From contig NZ_FWXU01000002.1 in the NCBI RefSeq assembly GCF_900176345.1, positions 248,001 to 312,000 on the forward strand: DNA of 64,000 nt. Reading direction: 5' to 3'. The DNA comes from Rhizobium sp. RU36D. Lineage in GTDB: Bacteria; Pseudomonadota; Alphaproteobacteria; Rhizobiales; Rhizobiaceae. Each line of letters begins with the position of its first letter. Position 1 is the stretch's first letter. The notes under the pieces are model-generated. The model did not search any database, was not told where the DNA came from, and was given only the letters and a program-made list of their open reading frames with translations. This document shows, piece by piece, positions 1 to 8,969 of this stretch. Both the position numbers and the translations under genes were made by a program.

Positions 1-1109
1 ACAGCTTCCTGGCCACGACCAAGAAGATGGGGCTGAACTACGAGGTCGTGGTCAAGGACAGCCAGTCCAATCCGAACCGGGCGGCCGAAGTCGCCAAGGA
101 ACTGATCGTCGATGACGAGATCAACCTGATGCTCGTCTCCTCGACGCCGGAAACCACCAATCCGGTCTCCACCACCTGCGAAGCCGAGCAGATCCCCTGC
201 CTGTCCACCGTTGCGCCCTGGCAGCCCTGGTTCATCGGCCAGCAGGGCAATCCGGGTGACCCCGCAAGCTGGAAGCCGTTCAACTATGCCTATCACTTCT
301 TCTGGGGTCTTGAGGACATCATTGCCGTCTTCACCGGCATGTGGGGCCAGATCGAGACCAACAAGAAGGTCGGCGGCCTGTTCCCGAATGATGGCGACGG
401 CAATGCCTGGGGCGACAAGGTCGTCGGCTTCCCGCCGGTCCTCGAAAAGCTCGGCTATGGCCTGACCGATACCGGCCGCTACCAGAACCTGACGGACGAT
501 TTCTCGGCCCAGATCAACGCCTTCAAGCAGGCCGAAACAGAGATCCTGACCGGCGTGATGATCCCGCCCGACCTCACCACCTTCTGGAACCAGGCCAAGC
601 AGCAGGGCCTCAAACCCAAGATCGCCTCGATCGGCAAGGCGCTGCTTTTCCCGCAGACGGTGGAAGCCCTTGGTGATGCCGGCCACAACCTCTCGACCGA
701 AGTCTGGTGGACGCCTTCCCACCCCTTCAAGTCCTCGCTGACCGGTGAAACCGCCGCCGATGTGGCCGCCGCCTTCACCACAGCGACCGGTCGCCCCTGG
801 ACCCAGCCGATCGGCTTTGCCCATGCGCTGTTCGAACTTGCAGTCGATGTCATGAAGCGGGCGGAAGACGTGACGGATGGCGATGCGGTGGCCAAGGCCA
901 TCGGCGAAACCAAGCTGGACACGCTGGTCGGCCCGATCGCCTGGAACAACGCCAACCTGCCACCCTTCGCCCAGAAGAACGTCGCCAAGACCCCGCTCGT
1001 CGGCGGCCAGTGGCGCCTGAAATCCGGTGGCGGTTACGACCTCGTCGTGGTCGAGAACGGTCAGGCGACGAACATCCCGCTCGGCGGCAAGATGGAAGCG
1101 TTTGGGTGA
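1..1109 (+). CDS. ABC transporter substrate-binding protein, type 1 periplasmic fold (5' partial)
   Basis: The reading frame is open from base 3, so the gene starts before the window and its signal peptide is not seen. The visible part, about 368 residues, reads as a periplasmic ligand-binding protein of the branched-chain amino acid/amide (LivK-like) family: an early stretch about attributing a ligand-linked event (VVVKDSQSNPNRAAEVAKEL), the LMLVSSTPETTNPVST segment and a typical C-terminal GPIAW...PL motif region. It would deliver a small molecule to the permease pair encoded downstream. The two following ATPases and two permeases complete the transporter, and the catabolic genes after them suggest an aromatic or related ligand rather than leucine; that is inference. 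A palindromic repeat separates it from the ATPase gene. Confidence 0.85.
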   Translation, partial: SFLATTKKMGLNYEVVVKDSQSNPNRAAEVAKELIVDDEINLMLVSSTPETTNPVSTTCEAEQIPCLSTVAPWQPWFIGQQGNPGDPASWKPFNYAYHFFWGLEDIIAVFTGMWGQIETNKKVGGLFPNDGDGNAWGDKVVGFPPVLEKLGYGLTDTGRYQNLTDDFSAQINAFKQAETEILTGVMIPPDLTTFWNQAKQQGLKPKIASIGKALLFPQTVEALGDAGHNLSTEVWWTPSHPFKSSLTGETAADVAAAFTTATGRPWTQPIGFAHALFELAVDVMKRAEDVTDGDAVAKAIGETKLDTLVGPIAWNNANLPPFAQKNVAKTPLVGGQWRLKSGGGYDLVVVENGQATNIPLGGKMEAFG

Positions 1110-1140
1110 TTGCAGCAGACTGATTTTGGTCTGTCGTGGA

Positions 1141-1295
1141 TACCCCCCTCTGGTCTGCCGACCATCTCCCCCTCAAGGGGGAGATCCGCAGGCGGCAAGT
1201 CCTCGCCCGCCATCTTCCGTGAGTGGGGACGAGGCGCCGGCTCCAAGTGATCTCCCCCCTTGAGGGGGAGATGCCTGGCAAGGCAGAGGGGGGTA
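1141..1295. repeat. RIME-like palindromic intergenic repeat
   Basis: The 224-base gap between the binding protein and the first ATPase gene holds a 155-base inverted-repeat element. Its ends, TACCCCCCTCTG and CAGAGGGGGGTA, are exact reverse complements, and inside each arm sits a small palindrome of the CATCTCCCCCTCAAGGGGGA type. Elements with this look are common between rhizobial genes (RIME family, from memory). In RNA it would fold into a strong stem, which may lower expression of the downstream transporter genes relative to the binding protein. Confidence 0.75.
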
Positions 1296-1333
1296 CCCCG
1301 CATCAGCTCATCAGAGTGTGAAGGGACTGAACA

Positions 1334-2053
1334 ATGCCGATCCTGGAATTGAATGGAGTGTCGAAATCCTTCGGGGCCCTTGTGGTCGCCGAAAATATCG
1401 GCTTTTCCGTCGAACCCGGCGAGGCGCTGGGCGTCATCGGCCCGAACGGCGCCGGCAAGTCGACACTGTTCAACCTGATCACCGGCAACCTCCCCGTCGC
1501 CCGGGGGACAATCCATTTCGATGGCCGCGACGTCACCAACGTGCCGCCGATGCAGCGCTGTTTTGCCGGCATGGGCCGCACCTTCCAGATCCCCCAGCCC
1601 TTCGAGCGGCTGACGGTCTATGAAAACCTGCTCGTCGCCGGCGCCTTCGGCAGCGAAAGCAGCGAGGCCGAGGTATCCGAGTTCTGCGCCGAAATCCTGG
1701 TCGAGACCGGCCTGATCGCCAAGGCCAACCGCCCTGCCGGCAGCCTCACCCTGCTGGAGCGCAAGCGGCTGGAACTCGCCCGCGCATTGGCCACGAAGCC
1801 GAAGCTTCTGCTTTTGGACGAGATCGCCGGGGGGCTCACGGAGGGCGAATGCCGGCAACTGGTCGCCACGATCAAGCGCGTGCATCAGCGCGGCATGGCG
1901 ATCATCTGGATCGAGCATGTGCTGCATGCCTTGAACGCGGTCGCCGAAAAGATTCTCGTCCTGAATTTTGGGCGGGTCATCGGCCATGGTGATCCGCAGA
2001 CCATCATGAATTCGCGCGAAGTGCGCGAAATCTATCTGGGCATGGAGGTCTGA
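1334..2053 (+). CDS. ABC transporter ATP-binding protein, LivG family
   Basis: This 239-residue cytoplasmic ATPase would power the importer made with the neighbouring permeases. Walker A is GPNGAGKST at residues 36-44, Walker B is LLLLDE near residue 160, and the switch histidine lies in IIWIEH. The ABC signature is weak: where LSGGQ is expected the protein reads LTLLERKRLELARAL, so the serine-glycine-glycine core is absent. The start has AAGGGA a few bases upstream. It is followed 3 bases later by the LivF-type ATPase, the usual paired arrangement of this transporter class. Confidence 0.9.
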   Translation: MPILELNGVSKSFGALVVAENIGFSVEPGEALGVIGPNGAGKSTLFNLITGNLPVARGTIHFDGRDVTNVPPMQRCFAGMGRTFQIPQPFERLTVYENLLVAGAFGSESSEAEVSEFCAEILVETGLIAKANRPAGSLTLLERKRLELARALATKPKLLLLDEIAGGLTEGECRQLVATIKRVHQRGMAIIWIEHVLHALNAVAEKILVLNFGRVIGHGDPQTIMNSREVREIYLGMEV

Positions 2054-2056
2054 GCC

Positions 2057-2776
2057 ATGAGCCTCATCGAAACGAAGAACCTCACCGCCTTCTATGGCGA
2101 TTTCCAGGCCCTGTTCGGCGTCGATCTCGTGCTTAATCCCGGCGAGACCATCGCCGTCATTGGTGCAAACGGCGCGGGCAAATCGACGCTGATGCGCTCG
2201 ATAGCAGGCGTGTTGCGCAACCAAGCCGATGCGATCCGCCACAAGGGTGAAGCGATCGGCGCGCTGGCTGCCCCCGATGTCATGGCCCGCGGCATTGCGC
2301 TGGTGCCGGAAGGCCGCCGGCTGTTCCCCTCGCTCACGGTCGAGGAGAACCTGCTTGTCGGTCGCCATGGCCGAAAGGTTGATGGACCCTGGTCGCTGGA
2401 AACGATCTACGAACTGTTCCCGATCCTGAAGGAGCGGCGCCGCAATCCCTCGACGGCGCTTTCAGGCGGCCAGCAGCAGATGGTCGCGATCGGCCGGGCG
2501 CTGATGTCCAACCCGGAAGTGTTGCTCTGCGACGAACTGAGCCTCGGCCTCGCCCCTGTGGTCATCAAGGACATCTACGCCGCCTTCCCGCGCATCCGCG
2601 AAACAGGCGCGGCCATCGTCATCGTCGAGCAGGACATCGCCCAAGCGCTGAAGGTCGCGGACCGAGTCTATTGCATGATGGAAGGCCGGGTCACACTCGA
2701 AGGGCGCCCGGCAGAGCTCGACCGCGCCGATATCCACGCGGCCTATTTCGGAGCGGAAACCCATGAACTGGCTTGA
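2057..2776 (+). CDS. ABC transporter ATP-binding protein, LivF family
   Basis: Second ATPase of the same importer, 239 residues. It has Walker A GANGAGKST, an intact signature LSGGQQQM and Walker B LLCDELSLGL, the last being characteristic of LivF proteins (GLAP follows). It starts 3 bases after the LivG-type gene and its end overlaps the start of the LivH-type permease by 14 bases, so translation is probably coupled. Since its partner has a degenerate signature, this subunit may carry the canonical signature half of the ATPase pair. Confidence 0.92.
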   Translation: MSLIETKNLTAFYGDFQALFGVDLVLNPGETIAVIGANGAGKSTLMRSIAGVLRNQADAIRHKGEAIGALAAPDVMARGIALVPEGRRLFPSLTVEENLLVGRHGRKVDGPWSLETIYELFPILKERRRNPSTALSGGQQQMVAIGRALMSNPEVLLCDELSLGLAPVVIKDIYAAFPRIRETGAAIVIVEQDIAQALKVADRVYCMMEGRVTLEGRPAELDRADIHAAYFGAETHELA

Positions 2777-3626
2777 TACCATTCTCCAGGGCGTGTTGCT
2801 CGGCGGGCTCTATGCCCTCTTCGCGGCGGGCCTGTCGCTCGTCTTCGGCATCATGCGGCTCGTCAATCTCGCCCATGGCGACCTGATCGTCTTTGCCGGT
2901 TTCCTGATCCTGCTGCTCGTCTCGACGCTCGGGCTCAATCCATTCCTGGCGGCCCTGATCGCCGGCCCGCTGATGTTCGGGGTGGGTTACCTGCTCCAAT
3001 ATCACCTGCTGAACCGGACTCTGGGTAAGGATATCCTGCCGCCGCTGCTTGTCACTTTCGGGCTGTCGATCGTCATCCAGAACGGGCTGCTCGAAGCCTT
3101 CACCGCCGACAGCCAGCGTATCCCTGCAGGCGCGCTGGAACAGGCGTCGCTCTCGCTCGGCGGTATCAATGCGGGCGTCATGCCGCTGCTCACTTTTGGC
3201 TCGGCGATCCTGGTGATCGTCGGCCTGAACCAGTTGATCTACCGGACGGCGCTTGGCCGCGCCTTCCGCGCAACCTCAGACGACGTGGTAACGGCAGGGC
3301 TGATGGGCATCCGACCAAACCAGATCTTCGCCATCGCCACCGGCCTTGCCATGGTGATCGTCACCATCGCCGCCCTCTATCTCGGCACCCGCGCCAATTT
3401 CGACCCGACATCAGGGCCGGCGCGGCTGATCTATGCCTTCGAAGCGGTGATTATCGGCGGCCTCGGCTCGCTCTGGGGCACGCTTGCCGGCGGCATCATC
3501 TTGGGTGTCGCCCAGACGCTCGGAGCCGCCATCAACCCGGAATGGCAGATCCTCTCGGGCCATATCGCCTTTCTGCTGGTCCTGCTGTTCCGTCCGCGGG
3601 GTCTCTTCCCACGCGCTGTCGATTGA
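2763..3626 (+). CDS. Branched-chain-type ABC transporter permease, LivH family
   Basis: Inner-membrane permease of 287 residues with about eight hydrophobic segments. The N-terminus (LLGGLYALFAAGLSLVFG) and the motif MRLVNLAHGD are hallmarks of LivH proteins, and the C-terminal part has the EAVIIGGLGSLWGTLAGG signature typical of the family. It forms the translocation pore with the LivM-type partner seven bases downstream. The substrate cannot be read from the sequence. Confidence 0.92.
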   Translation: MNWLDTILQGVLLGGLYALFAAGLSLVFGIMRLVNLAHGDLIVFAGFLILLLVSTLGLNPFLAALIAGPLMFGVGYLLQYHLLNRTLGKDILPPLLVTFGLSIVIQNGLLEAFTADSQRIPAGALEQASLSLGGINAGVMPLLTFGSAILVIVGLNQLIYRTALGRAFRATSDDVVTAGLMGIRPNQIFAIATGLAMVIVTIAALYLGTRANFDPTSGPARLIYAFEAVIIGGLGSLWGTLAGGIILGVAQTLGAAINPEWQILSGHIAFLLVLLFRPRGLFPRAVD

Positions 3627-3633
3627 GGTGACG

Positions 3634-4749
3634 ATGTCCGCCAATCCAGAAGCCCTGTCTGATGTCATGCGCCCCACCTCTTCCTGGCGGGTCGAAACGC
3701 GCACGCGCCTGTCCTCGCTGTTTTCCATCGCAGCCGTGCTCTTCGTGTTGCTCCTTGCAGCAGCCCCCTTCGTCGTCTCGCGCGGCGTCGTGCAGGATCT
3801 GTTCTTCATCCTCACCATGCTGGCACTCGCCCAAAGCTGGAACCTGCTGGCGGGTTATGCAGGGCTGATCTCTGTCGGCCAGCAGCTTTTCGTCGGCTGC
3901 GGCGCCTATGCGCTGTTCGGCTTCGTCATCCTACTCGGTGTCGATCCCATTCTCGCCATCCCGCTCGCCGGCCTCTTCGCGGTCCTCGTTTCCATCCCGA
4001 CAGCCTTCTTCGCCTTCCGCCTCTACGGCCCCTATTTCGCCATAGGCACCTGGGTCATCGCCGAGGTCGGACGCTTGCTATTTGCTCAGTGGAAGGCCCT
4101 CGGCGGCGGCACCGGCACCTCGCTGCCACGTGAGGCAACGCGCGAGATGTTCGGCGTGGCCCTGCTCGAAGACCGGTTCGGCATGCGGGCTGCCGCCGCG
4201 GCCGACGCTGTCGCCTTCTGGCTGGCACTGGTCGTGCTCGTCCTGACCATATGGTTCGTCTACCGGCTGTTGCGCTCCAAACAGGGCCTGGGCCTCGCTG
4301 CCGTGCGCGACAATGAGGTGGCTGCCCGGACGCTCGGCGTCGATGCCCGCCGGCTGAAGCTCGTGATCTACCTTTCGACAGCCTTCATCACCGGCGTCGT
4401 CGGAGCATTGATTTATCTACAGAAGGCCCGCATCTCCCCCGATGCCGCCTTCTCGCTCACCGACTGGACGGCCTATGTGCTGTTCATCGTCATCATCGGC
4501 GGCATCGGCACCATCGAGGGGCCGATCCTCGGCGTCATCATCTTCTTCCTGATGCAGAATGCGCTGTCGAGCTACGGGTCCTGGTACCTGCTGCTGCTCG
4601 GCGCCCTTGCCATCATCACAATGCTGTTTGCACCACGCGGGATCTGGGGCCTGATCACCGACCGCACCGGCATCGAACTCTTTCCGGTCCGCCGCACCTT
4701 GAGGGGCGGATCGCTTGAACAAACGACAAAGGGAGGGCCACATGGCTGA
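3634..4749 (+). CDS. Branched-chain-type ABC transporter permease, LivM family
   Basis: Second permease, 371 residues from the ATG at 3634. The frame is open further upstream, but that part overlaps livH-type coding sequence, and a GAGGTGACG stretch precedes this ATG. The protein has many hydrophobic helices, the NLLAGYAGLISVGQ motif and the AVRDNEVAARTLGV loop that contacts the ATPase in LivM proteins, then FIVIIGGIGTIEGPILG. Its stop overlaps the start of the monooxygenase gene by 8 bases, which ties the transporter and the catabolic enzymes into one operon. Confidence 0.92.
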   Translation: MSANPEALSDVMRPTSSWRVETRTRLSSLFSIAAVLFVLLLAAAPFVVSRGVVQDLFFILTMLALAQSWNLLAGYAGLISVGQQLFVGCGAYALFGFVILLGVDPILAIPLAGLFAVLVSIPTAFFAFRLYGPYFAIGTWVIAEVGRLLFAQWKALGGGTGTSLPREATREMFGVALLEDRFGMRAAAAADAVAFWLALVVLVLTIWFVYRLLRSKQGLGLAAVRDNEVAARTLGVDARRLKLVIYLSTAFITGVVGALIYLQKARISPDAAFSLTDWTAYVLFIVIIGGIGTIEGPILGVIIFFLMQNALSSYGSWYLLLLGALAIITMLFAPRGIWGLITDRTGIELFPVRRTLRGGSLEQTTKGGPHG

Positions 4750-6496
4750 CATCACCACCGACGTTCTAATCATCGGCACCGGGCCGGCCGGCTCGGCAAC
4801 CGCGGCATTGCTCGCAAGCTACGGGCTCGAGCCCATGGTCATCAACCGCTACCGCTGGCTCGCCAACACACCGCGCGCCCACATCACCAACCAGCGCACG
4901 ATGGAAGTTCTGCGCGACCTCGGCCGCGATGTGGAGGACGAGGCCTATATGTTCGCGACCGAACAGGACCTGATGGGCCAGAACGTCTTCTGCACGGCAG
5001 TCGCCGGCGAAGAAATCGGCCGCATGCAGAGCTGGGGCAACCATCCGCTGTCGCGCGCCGAACATCTCCTGTCCTCGCCCGGCCGGATGAATGACCTGCC
5101 GCAGACCTATATGGAGCCGCTCCTTTTCAAAACCGCCTGTTCGCGCGGGGCGCAGGCGCGCATGTCGACGGAATATGTGAGCCATGTGCAGGATGCCGAG
5201 GGCGTCACCACAACCTGCCGTGACCGGTTGACGGGCAAGGACATCACAATCCGCTCGAAATTCCTGGTCGGCGCCGATGGCGGCAATTCCAAGGTCGCAG
5301 AACATGCGGGCCTCTCCTTCGAGGGCAAGATGGGCGTCGCGGGCTCGATGAACATCCTCTTCGAATGCGACCTGTCGCGCTATGTCGCCCACCGCCCCTC
5401 GGTGCTCTACTGGGTGTTGCAGCCGGGGGCCGATGTCGGCGGCATCGGCATGGGCCTCGTCCGCATGGTCCGCCCGTGGAACGAGTGGCTGATCGTCTGG
5501 GGCTATGACATCAACCAGCCGGCACCCGCCGTCGACGATGCCTTCGCGACCAAGGTCGTGCGCGATCTCGTGGGCGTCCAGGACCTGCAGCCGAAGATAA
5601 AGTCGGTCTCCACCTGGACCGTCAACAACATGTACGCGACCACGATGTCGAATGACCGCGTCTTCTGCATGGGCGACGCCACCCACCGCCATCCGCCGTC
5701 GAACGGGTTGGGATCCAACACCTCGATCCAGGATGCCTTCAACCTCGCCTGGAAGCTTGCAGCCGTCATCCGTGGACAGGCCGGCATGGGCCTGCTCGAT
5801 AGCTATCAGGCCGAACGCGCGCCGGTCGCCAAGCAGATCGTCACCCGCGCCAACAAGTCGATCGAGGAATTCGGCCCGATCTTTAAGGCGCTCGGCCTGC
5901 TCGATTCCGTCGACCCAGTGAAGATGCAGGAAAACATGGATGCGCGCTGCAACGACACATCCGATGCGGAAAAACAGCGCGAGGCGATCCGCCAAGCAAT
6001 TGCCGCCAAGGTCTACGAATTCGACGCCCATGGCGTTGAGATGAACCAGCGCTACAAGTCCGGCGCTGTCGTGACCGATGGCCAGCCGGAACCGGCCTTC
6101 GAGAAAGACGCCGAACTGCATCACCAGCCGACGAGCTGGCCCGGCGCCCGCCTGCCGCATGTCTGGCTCTATGGGCCGGAAGGCGAAAAAGTCTCGAGCC
6201 TCGATTTGACCGGCCACGGCGTCTTCACTGTTCTCACCGGCATCGGCGGCGATGGCTGGGTGGCAGCCGCAAAGTCCCTGTCGAAGGAATTCGGTCTGCC
6301 GATCGCGGTTCATAAGATCGGCCCCCGCCAGACCTGGCAAGACTTCTCCGGCGATTGGGCCCGCGCCCGCGAGATCCGCGATTCCGGTGCACTGCTCGTC
6401 CGTCCGGACCATCACGTCGCCTGGCGCGCGGAAGCCGCCGTCAAGGACCCCGAAGGCGAGCTGCGGCGCGTCCTGAAAACCATTCTGGACCGGTGA
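4742..6496 (+). CDS. FAD-dependent aromatic monooxygenase (phenol hydroxylase/TfdB-type)
   Basis: Flavoprotein hydroxylase of 584 residues that would add a hydroxyl to a phenolic ring using NAD(P)H and oxygen. An N-terminal FAD dinucleotide fold (VLIIGTGPAGSATAALL), the GADGGNS motif that touches both FAD and NADPH, and GDATHRHPPSNGLGSNTSIQ, the second FAD motif, are all present. The C-terminal thioredoxin-like domain of the family follows. ATG 4742 is preferred because AAAGGGAGG stands just upstream. The next gene encodes a ring-cleavage dioxygenase that needs a hydroxylated ring, so a substrate such as resorcinol or a chlorophenol-like compound giving hydroxyquinol is plausible but not proven. 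Confidence 0.88.
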   Translation: MADITTDVLIIGTGPAGSATAALLASYGLEPMVINRYRWLANTPRAHITNQRTMEVLRDLGRDVEDEAYMFATEQDLMGQNVFCTAVAGEEIGRMQSWGNHPLSRAEHLLSSPGRMNDLPQTYMEPLLFKTACSRGAQARMSTEYVSHVQDAEGVTTTCRDRLTGKDITIRSKFLVGADGGNSKVAEHAGLSFEGKMGVAGSMNILFECDLSRYVAHRPSVLYWVLQPGADVGGIGMGLVRMVRPWNEWLIVWGYDINQPAPAVDDAFATKVVRDLVGVQDLQPKIKSVSTWTVNNMYATTMSNDRVFCMGDATHRHPPSNGLGSNTSIQDAFNLAWKLAAVIRGQAGMGLLDSYQAERAPVAKQIVTRANKSIEEFGPIFKALGLLDSVDPVKMQENMDARCNDTSDAEKQREAIRQAIAAKVYEFDAHGVEMNQRYKSGAVVTDGQPEPAFEKDAELHHQPTSWPGARLPHVWLYGPEGEKVSSLDLTGHGVFTVLTGIGGDGWVAAAKSLSKEFGLPIAVHKIGPRQTWQDFSGDWARAREIRDSGALLVRPDHHVAWRAEAAVKDPEGELRRVLKTILDR

Positions 6497-6505
6497 GGAA
6501 CAATC

Positions 6506-7387
6506 ATGGACGCGCATGAAAAGGGCTATTTCACCGAGGAGACCTCCGTCGAGGTCGTGACGGGTCGCAACGCCAATGCCAAGGACGAGCGGCTGAAGCA
6601 GGTGATGGAGGTCATCACCCGGAAGCTGCACGAGGCGGTCAAGGAACTGGAGCCGACGCAAGACGAATGGATGGAGGCGGTCCTCTTCCTCACCCGCACC
6701 GGCCAGATGTGCAACGAATGGCGCCAGGAATTCATTCTGCTCTCAGACGTTCTCGGCGTGTCGATGCTGGTCGATGCGGTCAACAACCGCAAACCCACGG
6801 GCGCTTCGGAAAGCACGGTTCTTGGCCCCTTCCACGTGGCCGATGCTCCCGAATTGCCGATGGGCGCCAATATCTGCCTGGACTCCAAGGGCGAGGACAT
6901 GGTGATCGAAGGCCGCATCCTCGATACCCAGGGCAAGCCGATCGAGGGTGCCGTGATCGACGTCTGGCAGGCCAATGACGAAGGCTTCTACGACGTGCAG
7001 CAAAAGGGCATCCAGCCCGACTTCAACCTGCGCGGTGTCTTCCGCACGGGGCCGGACGGACACTACTGGTTCCGCGCCGTGAAGCCGAAATTCTATCCGA
7101 TCCCCGATGACGGCCCGGTCGGGCAACTGCTCGGCAAGCTGGGCCGCCATCCCTATCGTCCGGCCCATCTGCACTACATCATCAAGGCCGAAGGCTACGA
7201 GACCCTCGTCACCCATATCTTCGATCCTGATGATCAGTATATCCATTCCGATGCCGTGTTCGGCGTCAAGGAAAGCCTGCTCGCCAAGTTCGAGCGGAGC
7301 AAGGATGCAAAACGGGCGGCGGATTATGGTTTCACCGAGGAGTTCTGGCAGGTGAAGCACGACTTCGTTCTCGTGGGCAAAGGCTAA
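6506..7387 (+). CDS. Intradiol ring-cleavage dioxygenase (hydroxyquinol/catechol 1,2-dioxygenase)
   Basis: Non-haem Fe(III) enzyme of 293 residues that cleaves the ring of a catechol or hydroxyquinol between the two hydroxyls. An N-terminal helical dimerisation domain (residues 20-100) is followed by the beta-sandwich core with ESTVLGPFHV and the iron ligands: a tyrosine in KFYPIPDDGPVGQLL, a second in HPYRPAHLHY and the histidines of PAHLH. The linker domain and length fit hydroxyquinol 1,2-dioxygenases well, but catechol dioxygenases share these motifs. It starts 9 bases after the hydroxylase stop. No maleylacetate reductase is in the window. Confidence 0.88.
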   Translation: MDAHEKGYFTEETSVEVVTGRNANAKDERLKQVMEVITRKLHEAVKELEPTQDEWMEAVLFLTRTGQMCNEWRQEFILLSDVLGVSMLVDAVNNRKPTGASESTVLGPFHVADAPELPMGANICLDSKGEDMVIEGRILDTQGKPIEGAVIDVWQANDEGFYDVQQKGIQPDFNLRGVFRTGPDGHYWFRAVKPKFYPIPDDGPVGQLLGKLGRHPYRPAHLHYIIKAEGYETLVTHIFDPDDQYIHSDAVFGVKESLLAKFERSKDAKRAADYGFTEEFWQVKHDFVLVGKG

Positions 7388-7582
7388 GAAAAAATAAGTA
7401 CCGACATGACTGAGCGGCACGGCAGATCAATTCGCCGTGAAAGTCGCTCAACTCCTCCGTAACTCGCTTATCTGTGCGATCCAGGTAAAATATCCTGCGT
7501 AAGCACATTCATATATCCAAACTAGCACGCCTTCGCGTGTCGGATGGATATACGGGCGATATGATCAACGGAGGAGATCATC
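7388..7582 (+). promoter_or_regulatory. Upstream region of the cytochrome b561 gene with two hairpins
   Basis: This 195-base gap has no gene. CACGGC (7418-7423) pairs with GCCGTG (7434-7439), a weak hairpin without a T-run after the dioxygenase gene. Further on, TATATCC (7512-7518) pairs with GGATATA (7546-7552), with CACGC and GCGTG forming an inner stem around a CTTC loop. This second structure sits 30 bases before the start codon and could be an operator or a leader structure. The ribosome site is GGAGGAG. Confidence 0.5.
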
Positions 7583-8158
7583 ATGTCTGATGTCAGTGGT
7601 GTCGGTCCGCCACACAGCGCGATGCAGGGCGGTGATACGGTGATCCGTGTCGCGCCCTATTCGGCCCGCTCGCGTCTCCTGCACTGGATCGTCGCGGTGC
7701 TGGTGCTCGCCACATGGCCCCTGGGCTTCTTCATCCAGTTCACCAAGAACGAGGTGATGCTCGATTTCTATCTGATCCATGAAAGCCTCGGCTTTCTGGT
7801 CCTGTGGCTGATGTTGCTGCGCGTCGGCAACCGGCTGGTGTCCCGGCCGCCGCAATCCGATGCCCCGGCCTTCGAGCGCATGGCTGCGACCACCGTTCAC
7901 GGACTGATGTACGCCCTTCTGATCGTCATGCCCATCAGCGGCTTCCTCGCCACCAATGCCCACGGTTTTCCGCTAGTTTGGTTCGGCCTCCTGCCGATCT
8001 GGAGCCCACTCGGCAAGGCGCCTGATATCGCCTGGACCCTTTCTGCCATCCACACATGGAGCGCATGGACCCTTTTGGTTCTGTTTGCGTTACATATCGG
8101 CGCCGTTCTGCTGCATCACGTGATCCGGCGCGACAACACCCTCTATCGAATTCTCTAG
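7583..8158 (+). CDS. Cytochrome b561, prokaryotic type
   Basis: Integral membrane di-haem b protein of 191 residues with four hydrophobic helices. Candidate haem-ligand histidines are in LLHWIVAVL (helix 1), the HESLGF start of helix 2, TTVHGLMYAL (helix 3) and the paired histidines of LFALHIGAVLLHHVI (helix 4). Such proteins move electrons between quinone or superoxide and other carriers in the inner membrane. The start follows GGAGGAG. It lies 7 bases before the RibD-like gene, in the same direction, so the two may be co-transcribed. Confidence 0.88.
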   Translation: MSDVSGVGPPHSAMQGGDTVIRVAPYSARSRLLHWIVAVLVLATWPLGFFIQFTKNEVMLDFYLIHESLGFLVLWLMLLRVGNRLVSRPPQSDAPAFERMAATTVHGLMYALLIVMPISGFLATNAHGFPLVWFGLLPIWSPLGKAPDIAWTLSAIHTWSAWTLLVLFALHIGAVLLHHVIRRDNTLYRIL

Positions 8159-8165
8159 GGCGCCC

Positions 8166-8969
8166 ATGCATAGCATCGACATGACAGAGGCAAGCTGGAA
8201 CCGATTGCTCGCGCTTCGGCAGGGCATCGCCTTGTTCCAGCCCCAGAATGCCGCCTATCGCCTGTATGCGCCGATCGCCGGTGCCCGCGGACGCTTCGTC
8301 TTGGCCCAGGTCGGGCAATCGCTGGATGGCCGGGTGGCAACGCCGGCCGGTGACGCGCGCGATATTTCGGGGCCCGATGGTCTGGCCCATCTTCATCGCT
8401 GCAGGGCGCTGGTGGATGCGGTCATCGTCGGCGTTGGAACCGTCAAGGCAGACGATCCCAAGCTGTCCGTGCGCATGGTCCGTGGCCCGGCGCCGGTGCG
8501 CGTGGTGATCGATTGTCACAGCACGCTTACTGGTGATGAAGGCCTGTTCCACGATGGCGGCGCGCCCGTGATCGTGTTCCGCAGCGCGACAGCCCCGAGC
8601 CGCCGCCTGCCGCGCGCTGAGGTCATCACCTTGCCGCACACGCCTAGCGGGCTCGACCCGCAAGACATTCTCGACGCGCTGGCACGACGCAACCTCATGC
8701 GGATCCTGGTGGAAGGTGGCGCCCGCACCATTGCACGTTTCATCGATGCCGGCTTGGTCGACAGGCTGCATGTGACGATCTCGCCGCTGATCATCGGATC
8801 CGGCCCGGCCGGCATTGCCCTGCCGCCGATCGAGCGGCTTTCCGCAGCCCACCGGCCAAAGACGGATATCTACAGCCTGGGCAGCGACATCCTTTTTGAC
8901 TGTCACTTCGGCGAGGAAAAAGTCTCAGTCCGGGAGAGCGAGCAGGTCCTTGTGGCCCACCCGGCATGA
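8166..8969 (+). CDS. RibD C-terminal-type (dihydrofolate reductase-fold) reductase
   Basis: Protein of 267 residues whose core from about residue 38 is the RibD_C/DHFR-like NADPH reductase fold: VLAQVGQSLDGRVA, the VDAVIVGVGTVKADDP strand, ILVEGGARTIARF and VDRLHVTISPLIIGSG. The zinc deaminase domain of bifunctional RibD is missing, so it would act only as a reductase. The classical family reaction reduces the ribosyl group of a pyrimidine made from GTP; the true substrate is unknown. Its 3' end overlaps the 3' end of the oppositely directed methyltransferase gene by 45 bases. The neighbouring GTP cyclohydrolase II paralogue and PTPS-like gene suggest a shared GTP-derived pathway. Confidence 0.8.
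   Translation: MHSIDMTEASWNRLLALRQGIALFQPQNAAYRLYAPIAGARGRFVLAQVGQSLDGRVATPAGDARDISGPDGLAHLHRCRALVDAVIVGVGTVKADDPKLSVRMVRGPAPVRVVIDCHSTLTGDEGLFHDGGAPVIVFRSATAPSRRLPRAEVITLPHTPSGLDPQDILDALARRNLMRILVEGGARTIARFIDAGLVDRLHVTISPLIIGSGPAGIALPPIERLSAAHRPKTDIYSLGSDILFDCHFGEEKVSVRESEQVLVAHPA

Noticed and set aside
1061-2368. Minus-strand open frame of 435 codons
   Set aside because: Antisense to the LivG-type ATPase and to the repeat; no recognisable protein.
4766-6661. Long minus-strand open frame of 631 codons
   Set aside because: Mirror of the monooxygenase gene in GC-rich DNA; its translation has no domain and skewed composition.
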